A DNA stretch of 12,231 bases from positions 1 through 12,231 of the forward strand of contig JAFAFW010000103.1 of the NCBI GenBank assembly GCA_023423275.1, written 5' to 3'. Each line of letters opens with the position of its first letter. The first letter of the stretch is position 1. Origin of the DNA: Pseudomonadota bacterium. Lineage in GTDB: Bacteria > Pseudomonadota > Alphaproteobacteria > Rhizobiales > Hyphomicrobiaceae. The position numbers were made by a program, and so were the translations under genes. This document shows, in pieces, positions 6,177 to 12,231 of this stretch. The notes beneath the pieces are model-generated. The model did no database searches and was not told where the DNA came from. It saw only the letters and a list, made by a program, of their open reading frames with translations.

Positions 6177-6192
6177 TTAATATTCTCTTAAC
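6177..6192 (+). promoter_or_regulatory. CtrA-type binding site (TTAA-N7-TTAAC)
   Basis: TTAA (6177-6180), seven bases (TATTCTC) and TTAAC (6188-6192) match the full consensus of the alphaproteobacterial cell-cycle regulator CtrA. The site lies 44 bases upstream of the outer-membrane protein ATG. TAATAT (6178-6183) within it could also be a -10 element, in which case CtrA binding would overlap the promoter. The match is direct; the regulation is inferred. Confidence 0.55.
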
Positions 6193-6203
6193 ACCCTAGG
6201 GTG
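6192..6203. promoter_or_regulatory. 12-base perfect palindrome in the outer-membrane protein leader
   Basis: CACCCTAGGGTG is its own reverse complement. It shares its first base with the last base of the CtrA box and lies 33 bases before the ATG. It could be an operator or a short 5' UTR hairpin. Confidence 0.4.
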
Positions 6204-6236
6204 CGGGGCAAGTTTTGTTAGTCGCGTGGGGGATTA

Positions 6237-6995
6237 ATGAAAGCGTTGCGTTGGTTGGCGTCTGTCGCTGTTGCGACGACGATGGCGGCGGGTGTTGCTT
6301 CCGCCGCTGATCTTGGCGGCATGCCTTACGGCTCGATCAAGGATGAGCCGGTTTATCAGAAGCCCTTCTCCTGGACAGGGTTCTACATTGGCGCTCATGG
6401 CGGCTACGGCTGGGGTGAGTTCGATGACAAGGGCAATCCGGCTGCCGACAAGAAGGATATCGACGGTGGCTTCGGCGGTGTCCAGCTGGGCTACAATGTT
6501 CAGCTGCCAAGCAATCTGGTTCTCGGCGTCGAGGCCGATGTATCGCTGAGCGGCGTCGGCAAGGACTGGCTTGGCTACAAGGAAAGCGGAAGCCAGTATG
6601 ATCCGTATTACGGTTCGGATGAGGTCAAGTGGTTCGGCACGCTGCGCGCGCGCGCAGGCTATGCCTTCGGCCGGTTCATGCCTTACATCACCGGCGGTTT
6701 GATCTGGAGTGACAACGAGCACTCACTCGGCTGTGATCCCGCAGTTGCACCGGGCGGAACGAACGGTTGCAAGGCGGTGTTCGATACCAAGGATTCGAAA
6801 GTGGCCTTTGGCTGGGTCGTTGGCGCGGGCGCCGAATATGCGCTGACCAACAACTGGACGATCAAGGGCGAGTATCTCTACGGAGAGATCGACACCGGTA
6901 AGGTCTCGCTGGAAGACCCGAACTATCAGGACGTCAAGCGTGACTTCGACGGTCACGTGAACCTGATCCGCGCGGGGATCAACTACAAGTTCTGA
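6237..6995 (+). CDS. Outer-membrane beta-barrel protein, Omp25/Omp31 type
   Basis: This 252-residue porin-like protein has a signal peptide (1-23, MKALRWLASVAVATTMAAGV then ASA, with cleavage before ADLG). The mature part contains alternating aromatic strands typical of the small 8-strand barrels of Rhizobiales (Omp25/Omp31/RopB group). Diagnostic stretches are WTGFYIGAHGGYGWG, GFGGVQLGYNVQ, LVLGVEADVS, TLRARAGYAF, GWVVGAGAEYAL and NWTIKGEYLYG, and the chain ends in INYKF with the terminal Phe required for BAM assembly. One predicted loop has CDPAVAPGGTNGC, two cysteines that could form a disulfide. GGGGGA lies about 5 bases before the ATG. A CtrA box and a palindrome lie upstream and a terminator follows. 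The role is structural or surface-exposed; exact function is unknown. Confidence 0.94.
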   Translation: MKALRWLASVAVATTMAAGVASAADLGGMPYGSIKDEPVYQKPFSWTGFYIGAHGGYGWGEFDDKGNPAADKKDIDGGFGGVQLGYNVQLPSNLVLGVEADVSLSGVGKDWLGYKESGSQYDPYYGSDEVKWFGTLRARAGYAFGRFMPYITGGLIWSDNEHSLGCDPAVAPGGTNGCKAVFDTKDSKVAFGWVVGAGAEYALTNNWTIKGEYLYGEIDTGKVSLEDPNYQDVKRDFDGHVNLIRAGINYKF

Positions 6996-7017
6996 CGTCG
7001 CGCACTGCGTGACACGC

Positions 7018-7045
7018 AAAAGGCCACCTCGCGGTGGCCTTTTTT
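7018..7045 (+). terminator. Bidirectional intrinsic terminator
   Basis: GGCCACC (7022-7028) and GGTGGCC (7033-7039) form a 7-bp stem with a TCGC loop, followed by six T (7040-7045) and preceded by four A (7018-7021). It ends the outer-membrane protein gene on the + strand. It can also serve the convergent DUF2076 gene, which stops at 7075 on the minus strand. Confidence 0.92.
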
Positions 7046-7074
7046 CATTTGTGGACGGAGGACGGGGCCGTCCG

Positions 7075-7749
7075 TCAGATGTCGAGATCCATGTCTCCGC
7101 CGCCCCAATCACCCCAGTCACCGGAATCGTCGTGACTGGCGTCCTGCAGGTTGGAGTCGTCGTCGGCCTGGCCGTCGTCGTGATGCGCCTGCTGCGGTTC
7201 CGTATTCGCCTCCGTGGGAGACTTGCCGGCTTCCGCCGATGACCCACCGAGCATGCTGGAGATGCCGTTTGCGAGCAACATGCCGCCGGCGACACCGGCC
7301 GCGGTTGCCATGGCCGACTGCAGGAAGCTGCCACCGCCACCGGCTTGTGCGCCAGCCGGAAGCGGCTGTCCGGCGGGACCGCGCGCCGGAGCACCAATGG
7401 GGCCGCTGCGGGCGCCTGCTGGCGGTACGCTGCCGCGATTCATTTGCGGGCGCGATGGGGTGCTGTTGCCGCCGCCGAACAGGCCGCCAAGAAAGCCGCC
7501 GTTCGACGCGGGCGCCCGCTGCGATTGCACGTCTTGAAGCTGCTGCTCGAGCTGACGGATACGGGCGTCGGCTTGCTGCAGGGCATGCTCCTGAACAAGC
7601 ACCGATTGCACGAGCATGTACGGTGCATCGGGGTTCTGCTGCACGCCCTGACGGATCATGGCTTCGGCGTCGCCGTCTTTCTCAAGCGAACCGAACTCGC
7701 GCATGCGGTCGAACAGGCCGGAGATGAGTTGGCGGTCTTCAGGTGTCAT
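7075..7749 (-). CDS. DUF2076 domain-containing protein
   Basis: This 224-residue protein begins with the DUF2076 pattern MTPEDRQLISGLFDRMREFG and the segment GVQQNPDAPYMLVQSVLVQE. A coiled-coil helix rich in Gln follows (about 57-77). Next is a Gly-rich linker with GGFLGGLFGGG (84-94), a Pro/Gly/Ala-rich low-complexity stretch, and a weakly hydrophobic segment (141-169) that may associate with membrane. The tail is acidic (about 190-224), rich in Asp, His, Gly and Trp and ending DMDLDI. The family is described as periplasmic or envelope-associated, of unknown function; no signal peptide is seen here. GGGAGAG sits about 6 bases before the ATG. It follows the aldolase gene on the same strand after 92 bases, so an independent promoter is possible. 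Confidence 0.9.
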   Translation of the reverse strand: MTPEDRQLISGLFDRMREFGSLEKDGDAEAMIRQGVQQNPDAPYMLVQSVLVQEHALQQADARIRQLEQQLQDVQSQRAPASNGGFLGGLFGGGNSTPSRPQMNRGSVPPAGARSGPIGAPARGPAGQPLPAGAQAGGGGSFLQSAMATAAGVAGGMLLANGISSMLGGSSAEAGKSPTEANTEPQQAHHDDGQADDDSNLQDASHDDSGDWGDWGGGDMDLDI

Positions 7750-7841
7750 TGCGCTCTCCCAAGCGATTCACTGGTGAGCGTCATGTGGTGAGTGCGGCGC
7801 GCAGCGCAATAGGACGGTGACTTCTCGAATGCGCGCGCTGC

Positions 7842-8984
7842 TCAGAAAACGGCACCGCGCGCGGCCACCGGCCATATCTCCGCGACATGCGCATCCGGCG
7901 TGTGAAGACCGCGCACGCAGACGTACCAGTCGTGCAGGTTGACGGTCGGATCGCAATGCCCCGGGATCAGCAGAAGCTTGTCGCCGAGGGCGGGCCGTTG
8001 CTGACACGCGCTGACATCCAGCGCGCCGTGTTCATCCGAAGGTCGATGATAGGTCGCGCCCTGAAGTCCGGGCAGAATGGGAAAGCCGGCGTCATTGCTC
8101 AGCGCCTTGTGTCCCGCATCGATGACAGCGCGATCGCGGTCGGGCGCGCTCATCACGGTGGCCAGCACGAACAGTGCATGCTCGAATGTGTTGAACGGGC
8201 CGCCGTCCGCGCGCTTGTTCTTGGCGTAGTCGACGTCCATGAAGATGTAAGAGCCGGGCTGCAACTCGTTCCAGATGCCGCTGGCAGCCTCGGTCTCGAA
8301 CGTGCCCGTGCCCGCGCCGGTGACGATGGGGCAGGGCACACCGACGCGATCGAGTTCCGCCAGCGTTTGTTTGACACGTTCGCCCGCGCTGGCGATGGCG
8401 GCTTGCCGTTCGGCATCGGCCCGGAAGTGCTGCGCAATACCGTAATAGGCATGCAATCCACCGAACGAGAGATGCGCGGATTCGGCGATGGCCTGCGCCA
8501 GCTCGGCTGCGGGCTTGCCGGGCTCGGTGCCGCAGCGGCGCCCGCCGCAGTCGATTTCCACGAGTACCTCGAGAGAGACATCGGCGCGCGATGCGGCGGC
8601 CTCCAGCTCCGGAATGATTTGCGGGTTATCCGCGCAGACCGCCACCTTTGCCTCGCGCGCCAGAGCGGCAAACCGGTCGAGCTTCCGGCGGCCGACAATT
8701 TCGTTCGCGATCAGCACGTCGCCGACGCCGCCTTTGAAGAGAATTTCCGCCTCGGACACCTTCTGGCAGCAGACGCCCACCGCGCCGAGTGCCATCTGCT
8801 TCAGCGCAACGATCGGCGATTTGTGCGACTTGGCGTGCGGACGAAGCCGCACATTCGGATAGCGGCTGACGAGTTGCGCCATGCGGGCAAGGTTGCGCTC
8901 GAAGGCATCGAGATCGATGAGCAGCGCCGGAGTGTCGACATCGGCCAATGGCATGCCCGGCTCGGCAGGTGCGGGAAGCGTCAC
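7842..8984 (-). CDS. PLP-dependent D-threonine / 3-hydroxyaspartate aldolase-type enzyme (alanine racemase N-terminal fold)
   Basis: This 380-residue enzyme combines an alanine-racemase-like TIM barrel with the C-terminal D-serine-dehydratase-like domain. The strand DVDTPALLIDLDAFERN opens the barrel, and RPHAKSHK contains Lys52, the expected Schiff-base lysine. EIDCGGRRCG and LHAYYG follow, and GAGTGTFE is a phosphate-binding loop. Near the C-terminus, IPGHCDPTVNLHD supplies the metal site. His343 and Asp345 form an HxD pair as in D-threonine and D-3-hydroxyaspartate aldolases, whereas eukaryotic D-serine dehydratases use HxC, so I favour a retro-aldol enzyme releasing glycine. The start is GTG at 8984 with AAGGAG 8 bases upstream. 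It overlaps the stop of the preceding gene by 4 bases (GTGA), indicating translational coupling. Exact substrate is uncertain. Confidence 0.9.
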   Translation of the reverse strand: MTLPAPAEPGMPLADVDTPALLIDLDAFERNLARMAQLVSRYPNVRLRPHAKSHKSPIVALKQMALGAVGVCCQKVSEAEILFKGGVGDVLIANEIVGRRKLDRFAALAREAKVAVCADNPQIIPELEAAASRADVSLEVLVEIDCGGRRCGTEPGKPAAELAQAIAESAHLSFGGLHAYYGIAQHFRADAERQAAIASAGERVKQTLAELDRVGVPCPIVTGAGTGTFETEAASGIWNELQPGSYIFMDVDYAKNKRADGGPFNTFEHALFVLATVMSAPDRDRAVIDAGHKALSNDAGFPILPGLQGATYHRPSDEHGALDVSACQQRPALGDKLLLIPGHCDPTVNLHDWYVCVRGLHTPDAHVAEIWPVAARGAVF

Positions 8985-9328
8985 GATTTGATCTCCTTGT
9001 CTTCGTCCGGCGATATATCGCCAGCCTGCGGATGGCGTCCGGTGTCGAGCAGCCTGAGCATGTATTCACGATACGTCAGCCCGGCTGCCTTTGCGCGCCG
9101 CAAGCGAAACAGCATGATGTCTCGCGGCGGATTTTGCCAGACTTTGGCGTGCGCCTTCTTCCAGGCGTGGCGAACATAGAGTCGTTTGCCCGCCGGTTCG
9201 TCGTCGAGCGGCGGGCCACCGTTGTGACCGATTCCGAACAGCGGCCATTGCGGCGGTCTGATCCAATTCCGCTGATCACTCAATCCGCCACCATCTGATC
9301 CACTGCCGGGAGCCCAGGGCCGGCCCAT
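8981..9328 (-). CDS. Conserved hypothetical protein with GHNGGPPLDD motif
   Basis: This 115-residue protein has no named domain that I recognise, though its core looks like a conserved alphaproteobacterial hypothetical. The N-terminal third contains NWIRPPQWPLFGIGHNGGPP followed by LDDEPAGKRLYVRHAWKKAH. A basic helical stretch (RDIMLFRLRRAKAAGLTYREYMLRLLDTG) follows, then an acidic tail. The rich Lys/Arg content suggests nucleic-acid contact, but this is speculative. ATG at 9328 is used; TTG at 9283 (giving LSDQRNW) may be the true start since conserved-looking sequence begins there. The gene overlaps the aldolase start by 4 bases, so the two are one transcript, and it diverges from the MarR-GNAT gene across 118 bases. 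Confidence 0.75.
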   Translation of the reverse strand: MGRPWAPGSGSDGGGLSDQRNWIRPPQWPLFGIGHNGGPPLDDEPAGKRLYVRHAWKKAHAKVWQNPPRDIMLFRLRRAKAAGLTYREYMLRLLDTGRHPQAGDISPDEDKEIKS

Positions 9329-9409
9329 CTCTATCGAATTTGCTACGGCAGCCAAGCGGCAAATCGCGCAGGTGGATGACTTCGCTACGAAGACGAGAGG
9401 CAAGGGTAA

Positions 9410-9446
9410 TTGACAGACTGGATATGTCTGACTTAAGTCAGATACA
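9410..9446 (+). promoter_or_regulatory. Promoter with embedded 16-bp operator for the MarR-GNAT gene
   Basis: A consensus -35 TTGACA (9410-9415) is followed after 17 bases by TTAAGT (9433-9438), a weak -10. A start about 7 bases further on would fall at or next to the ATG (9447). The -10 lies in TCTGACTTAAGTCAGA (9427-9442), a perfect 16-base palindrome suited to a MarR dimer. A second related inverted repeat, CAGAC-N7-GTCTG (9414-9430), overlaps it. No ribosome binding site lies before the ATG, so the mRNA is probably leaderless and autorepressed. Confidence 0.6.
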
Positions 9447-10322
9447 ATGATCTCTGACCCCGTCGCCCGTGTTCGCCGTTTCAATCGCGCCGTCACCAAG
9501 GCGGTGGGTGCGCTCGACACTTCGTTTCTCGGCCGCGGGCGGCCGCTGGGGTCGGCGCGCGTACTGAACGCGATCGGCCATGGACGATCGGACATCGCGG
9601 CCATCCGCGACTACCTGGGGCTTGATTCCGGCCTCATGAGCCGTCTGTTGCGTGGTCTGGAGGAGGAAGGCCTGGTGAGGACCGCGGCGCACACCGATGA
9701 TGCCCGTCGGCGCGCGGTCAGTCTTACAGAGGCGGGCGCCCGAGAGTTTCGGGCCTATGAGGATCTGTCGAACGTACAGGCTGCATCGATGATCTCGCGG
9801 CACGCGCAGCCTGACGCGCTGCTTGCGGCCATGGATCTGATTGCCTCGGCGCTGGGACGGGATGGGATCGCATTCGCCGAGGTCGATCCCAAGAGCGCGG
9901 CGGCCCGCTCCTGTCTCGGCGAATACTATGCGGAACTTGGGCGCCGGTTTGCGAAGGGCTTTGATGTCACCCTTTCGCGCGATCCGGAAGCTGCAGCCAT
10001 GGTCCGCCCGCGCGGGACATTCATCATCGCGCTATCGGACGGCCTGCCGCTTGGCTGTGTCGGCCTCAAGGGATCGGGAGGCGATATTGCGGAGATCAAG
10101 CGGTTGTGGGTTGCGCCCTGCGCGCGCGGCCTCGGGATCGCAAAACGGTTGATGCAAATGGCCGAGGATGCGGCGCGAGAGCTGTCGATCCGGGTCTTGC
10201 GCCTGGACACCAACAGCGCGCTGCCCGAAGCCCTGAGGCTCTATCAAAGCACGGGATGGGTGGAGATTCCGCGTTTCAACGACGATCCTTATCCCGATCT
10301 GTTCTTCGAAAAGACGCTCTGA
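9447..10322 (+). CDS. MarR-family regulator fused to GNAT N-acetyltransferase
   Basis: This 291-residue fusion has two parts. Residues 1-140 are a MarR winged helix: opening helix DPVARVRRFNRAVTKAVGAL, helix-turn-helix about 47-80 with LGLDSGLMSRLLRGLEEEGL, and wing DDARRRAVSLT (84-94). Residues 148-291 are a GNAT domain, with strand GTFIIALSDGLPLGCVGLKG, the acetyl-CoA loop KRLWVAPCARGLGIAKRL (RGLGIA in motif A) and RLYQSTGWVEI near the end. Such MarR-GNAT fusions are known in proteobacteria; the acetylated substrate is usually unknown. The ATG lies 4 bases after a 16-bp palindrome, which points to autoregulation and possibly control of the divergent operon. gatB follows 145 bases downstream. 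Confidence 0.92.
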   Translation: MISDPVARVRRFNRAVTKAVGALDTSFLGRGRPLGSARVLNAIGHGRSDIAAIRDYLGLDSGLMSRLLRGLEEEGLVRTAAHTDDARRRAVSLTEAGAREFRAYEDLSNVQAASMISRHAQPDALLAAMDLIASALGRDGIAFAEVDPKSAAARSCLGEYYAELGRRFAKGFDVTLSRDPEAAAMVRPRGTFIIALSDGLPLGCVGLKGSGGDIAEIKRLWVAPCARGLGIAKRLMQMAEDAARELSIRVLRLDTNSALPEALRLYQSTGWVEIPRFNDDPYPDLFFEKTL

Positions 10323-10467
10323 CGCATCGGATTTGCGTGAAACCCAAGCCTGTCGGCGTGCAAAATTTGCCTGAGAGGCGAGTTTGCGTGCTAAGAGCCT
10401 CGTTGGTCTCTGCGCTGTTGTCGGCATGGCGGGCCAAACACTCTCAAGACGCGATTTAGGGCAAGTC

Positions 10468-11934
10468 ATGCAGGATCGAGCCAAGTCGAATAACCTGATC
10501 TCGGGGGCAACCGGCGACTGGGAAGTCGTGATCGGAATGGAGGTCCACGCGCAGGTCAATTCGCGCGCCAAGCTGTTCTCGGGCGCTTCGACCGCCTTCG
10601 GCGGCGAGCCCAACAGTCACGTCTCGCTGGTTGATGCGGCGATGCCGGGCATGCTGCCGGTGATCAACGAGGAGTGCATCGCGCAGGCGGTGCGCACCGG
10701 GCTCGGGCTCAAGGCCGAAATCCACCTGAAGAGCGTGTTCGACCGCAAGAACTACTTCTATCCCGACTTGCCGCAGGGCTATCAGATCTCGCAGTACAAG
10801 CAGCCGATCGTCGGCGAGGGTGAGGTCGAGATCGACGTCGACGGTGAGACCATGACCGTCGGCATCGAGCGTCTGCATCTGGAGCAGGACGCGGGCAAGT
10901 CGATCCACGACCAGCATCCCGATTACTCCTACGTCGATCTCAACCGCTCTGGCGTGGCGCTGATGGAGATCGTATCGCGGCCCGACCTGCGCTCGTCCAA
11001 GCAGGCGCAGGCGTACGTCACCAAGCTGCGCACCATCCTGCGTTATCTCGGCACCTGCGACGGCGACATGGAGAAGGGCAATCTGCGCGCCGACGTGAAC
11101 GTCTCGGTGCGTAAGCCCGGCGATGCCTTGGGCACGCGCTGCGAGATCAAGAACGTCAACTCGATCCGCTTCATCGGCCAGGCTGTCGAGACGGAAGCGC
11201 GCCGGCAGATCGGCATCATCGAGGACGGTGGCACCATCGACCAGGAAACGCGGCTGTTCGATCCGGGCAAGGGCGAGACGCGCTCCATGCGCTCCAAGGA
11301 AGAGGCGCACGACTATCGCTATTTCCCTGATCCCGATCTGCTGCCGCTGGAGCTGGAACAGTCTTGGGTCGACGGTCTCAAGGCGCATCTGCCGGAGCTG
11401 CCGGACGAGAAGAAAGCGCGGTTCATCAAGAGCTTCGGACTGTCTGACTACGATGCAGGTGTCCTGGTGGCTGAGCGCGAGTCGGCGGATTACTTCGAGC
11501 AGGTTGCGAACGGCCGCGACGGCAAGCTCGCCGCCAACTGGGTGATCAACGAACTGTTCGGCCGGCTCAACAAGGAAGGCCACGACATCGAGCACTCGCC
11601 GGTATCGGCCAAGCAACTCGGCAGGATCGTCGAGCTGATCGCCTCCAACACCATCTCCGGAAAGATCGCCAAGGATCTGTTCGAGATCGTCTGGACGGAG
11701 GGCGGTGACCCGGCCGAGATCGTCGAAAAGCGCGGTATGAAGCAGGTCACTGACACGAGTGCCATCGAAAAGGCCGTCGATGCCGTGATCGCAGCCAACC
11801 CGGACAAGGTCGCGCAGGTGCAGGCTAAGCCATCGATGCTCGGCTGGTTCGTCGGGCAGGTCATGAAGGGGACGGGCGGCAAGGCTAATCCCGCCGCCGT
11901 CAACGACGTTTTGAAGAAGAAACTCGGGATCTGA
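10468..11934 (+). CDS. gatB: Aspartyl/glutamyl-tRNA amidotransferase subunit B
   Basis: This 488-residue GatB is the tRNA-binding and kinase subunit of GatCAB, which amidates misacylated Glu-tRNA(Gln) and Asp-tRNA(Asn) in the cytoplasm. The N-terminal catalytic domain starts at WEVVIGMEVHAQV and includes AMPGMLPVINEECI, DRKNYFYPDLPQGYQISQYK, a DLNRSGVALMEIVSRPDL signature, GNLRADVNVSV and DYRYFPDPDLLPL. The C-terminal YqeY-like helical domain (about 335-486) ends KANPAAVNDVLKKKLGI. In the usual DxNRxGxPL signature Ala replaces Pro, which I believe is common in alphaproteobacteria. The ATG at 10468 is chosen because homologous sequence begins shortly after it, with AGGG nearby; a TTG 84 bases upstream is unlikely. 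gatC and gatA are not adjacent in the window. Confidence 0.97.
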   Translation: MQDRAKSNNLISGATGDWEVVIGMEVHAQVNSRAKLFSGASTAFGGEPNSHVSLVDAAMPGMLPVINEECIAQAVRTGLGLKAEIHLKSVFDRKNYFYPDLPQGYQISQYKQPIVGEGEVEIDVDGETMTVGIERLHLEQDAGKSIHDQHPDYSYVDLNRSGVALMEIVSRPDLRSSKQAQAYVTKLRTILRYLGTCDGDMEKGNLRADVNVSVRKPGDALGTRCEIKNVNSIRFIGQAVETEARRQIGIIEDGGTIDQETRLFDPGKGETRSMRSKEEAHDYRYFPDPDLLPLELEQSWVDGLKAHLPELPDEKKARFIKSFGLSDYDAGVLVAERESADYFEQVANGRDGKLAANWVINELFGRLNKEGHDIEHSPVSAKQLGRIVELIASNTISGKIAKDLFEIVWTEGGDPAEIVEKRGMKQVTDTSAIEKAVDAVIAANPDKVAQVQAKPSMLGWFVGQVMKGTGGKANPAAVNDVLKKKLGI

Positions 11935-11957
11935 GGCACGGCGGGCGCGCGCACAGC

Positions 11958-11989
11958 CGAGCCATTGGTGTAGCGGCTCGTCCATTTTT
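11958..11989 (+). terminator. Candidate terminator of gatB
   Basis: CGAGCC (11958-11963) pairs with GGCTCG (11975-11980) across an 11-base loop, followed by TCCATTTTT (11981-11989). The stem is short and the loop large, so this is a weaker candidate than the others. Its position, 24 bases after the gatB stop, is right. Confidence 0.55.
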
Positions 11990-12053
11990 ACCGTCATTCC
12001 CGCGGCGGGGGGAATCCAGCTTACCGCGCGATCGCATTCGGAAGCCCGTCTGG
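11990..12053 (+). repeat. REP-like extragenic repeat, copy 1 (64 bp identical to copy 2)
   Basis: This 64-bp sequence begins ACCGTCATTCCCGCG, contains GGGGGGAATCCAGC and ends AGCCCGTCTGG. It recurs without a mismatch at 12168-12231. The element probably extends to 12078, because its far end (GCGCGGGCGTGACGG) carries TGACGG, the inverse of the opening CCGTCA, and includes the hairpin CGCCCG-CCTG-CGCGGGCG. This pattern is typical of short extragenic palindromic repeats in alphaproteobacteria. Confidence 0.85.
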
Positions 12054-12078
12054 GCGCCCGCCTGCGCGGGCGTGACGG

Positions 12079-12167
12079 AGTGGGGTGGTGTGTGAGGCAG
12101 AGGACGATTGCGCACCGTCGTCATTTGTCAGCGTGCGCGGGGAGGGCCGCCCCTTTTCTGCTTTCCC
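12079..12167. other. Spacer between the two repeats
   Basis: This short non-coding spacer lacks a credible gene. It contains GGGG-N7-CCCCTTTT near 12139-12156, which could be a weak terminator or part of a third degenerate repeat. Nothing else is recognised. Confidence 0.4.
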
Positions 12168-12231
12168 ACCGTCATTCCCGCGGCGGGGGGAATCCAGCTT
12201 ACCGCGCGATCGCATTCGGAAGCCCGTCTGG
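12168..12231 (+). repeat. REP-like extragenic repeat, copy 2 (runs off the window)
   Basis: It is identical to 11990-12053 over all 64 bases and in the same orientation, 178 bases further on. The window ends within it, so the second half of the element, expected to carry the closing TGACGG, is not visible. Confidence 0.85.

Noticed and set aside
7887..9179. 430-codon open frame on the + strand opposite the aldolase
   Set aside because: The minus-strand aldolase has clear catalytic motifs and a coupled start; the + frame lacks any recognisable domain and is a shadow.
9443..9448. TACAAT as -10 element of the MarR-GNAT promoter
   Set aside because: It matches the -10 consensus well but lies 27 bases from TTGACA, and a start downstream of it would remove the conserved N-terminus.
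9329..9604. N-terminal extension of the GHNGGPP protein to 9604
   Set aside because: It would run through the MarR-GNAT promoter and its first 50 codons, and the residues lack any conserved look.
10456..11997. 513-codon open frame on the minus strand opposite gatB
   Set aside because: It mirrors gatB codon positions, is Arg/Asp/Leu/Val-rich without domain motifs, and has no ribosome binding site; it is a high-GC shadow frame.
11990..12231. CRISPR array
   Set aside because: There are only two copies, the repeat is 64 bp with a 114-bp spacer, and the sequence is a REP-type palindrome rather than a CRISPR repeat.

Overview
The window is GC-rich DNA that reads as the chromosome of an alphaproteobacterium of the order Hyphomicrobiales (Rhizobiales), most likely near Bradyrhizobium, Afipia or Rhodopseudomonas. 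The evidence is the lon-hupB order, the Omp25/Omp31-type beta-barrel, a DUF2076 protein, a two-domain cold-shock protein followed by a DUF192 protein, a perfect CtrA-type box, and extragenic repeats with the alphaproteobacterial GTCATTCCCGCG...GGAATCCAGC pattern. The genus is inferred from sequence style, not from a search.

Layout. Positions 1-1365 hold the 3' part of lon, ended by a strong terminator. hupB follows (1624-1902). Positions 1903-2093 hold no further gene on the + strand but contain a run of stem-loops. On the minus strand lie a glyoxalase I gene (2348-2788) and, downstream, a 36-codon membrane peptide gene with a very strong ribosome binding site (2080-2190). A stretch of about 600 bases without a credible gene (2789-3386) separates these from a tandem cold-shock-domain gene (3387-4004). 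Next is a secreted DUF192 gene, whose signal-peptide codons coincide with a near-perfect intrinsic terminator. A minus-strand pair, SDR oxidoreductase then carboxymuconolactone-decarboxylase-like protein (5996 to 4515), ends 2 bases from the DUF192 stop. An outer-membrane barrel gene (6237-6995) follows, with a CtrA box and a 12-bp palindrome in its leader and a bidirectional terminator behind it. Then come three minus-strand genes: DUF2076 (7075-7749), a PLP-dependent D-threonine/3-hydroxyaspartate-aldolase-type enzyme (7842-8984) and, overlapping its start by 4 bases, an uncharacterised protein with a GHNGGPPLDD motif (8981-9328). Divergent from these is a MarR-GNAT fusion regulator (9447-10322), whose promoter contains a perfect 16-bp palindrome and whose mRNA looks leaderless. 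gatB (10468-11934) closes the coding part. The last 300 bases carry two identical 64-bp copies of a REP-like repeat.

Functionally most of this is housekeeping: proteolysis, nucleoid structure, methylglyoxal detoxification and tRNA-Gln/Asn amidation. Interspersed are small accessory metabolic units. I see no phage, transposase, CRISPR array, toxin-antitoxin pair or defence system. The most interesting signals are regulatory: the terminator inside a signal peptide, the CtrA box, the leaderless self-regulated MarR-GNAT promoter and the post-hupB hairpin cluster.
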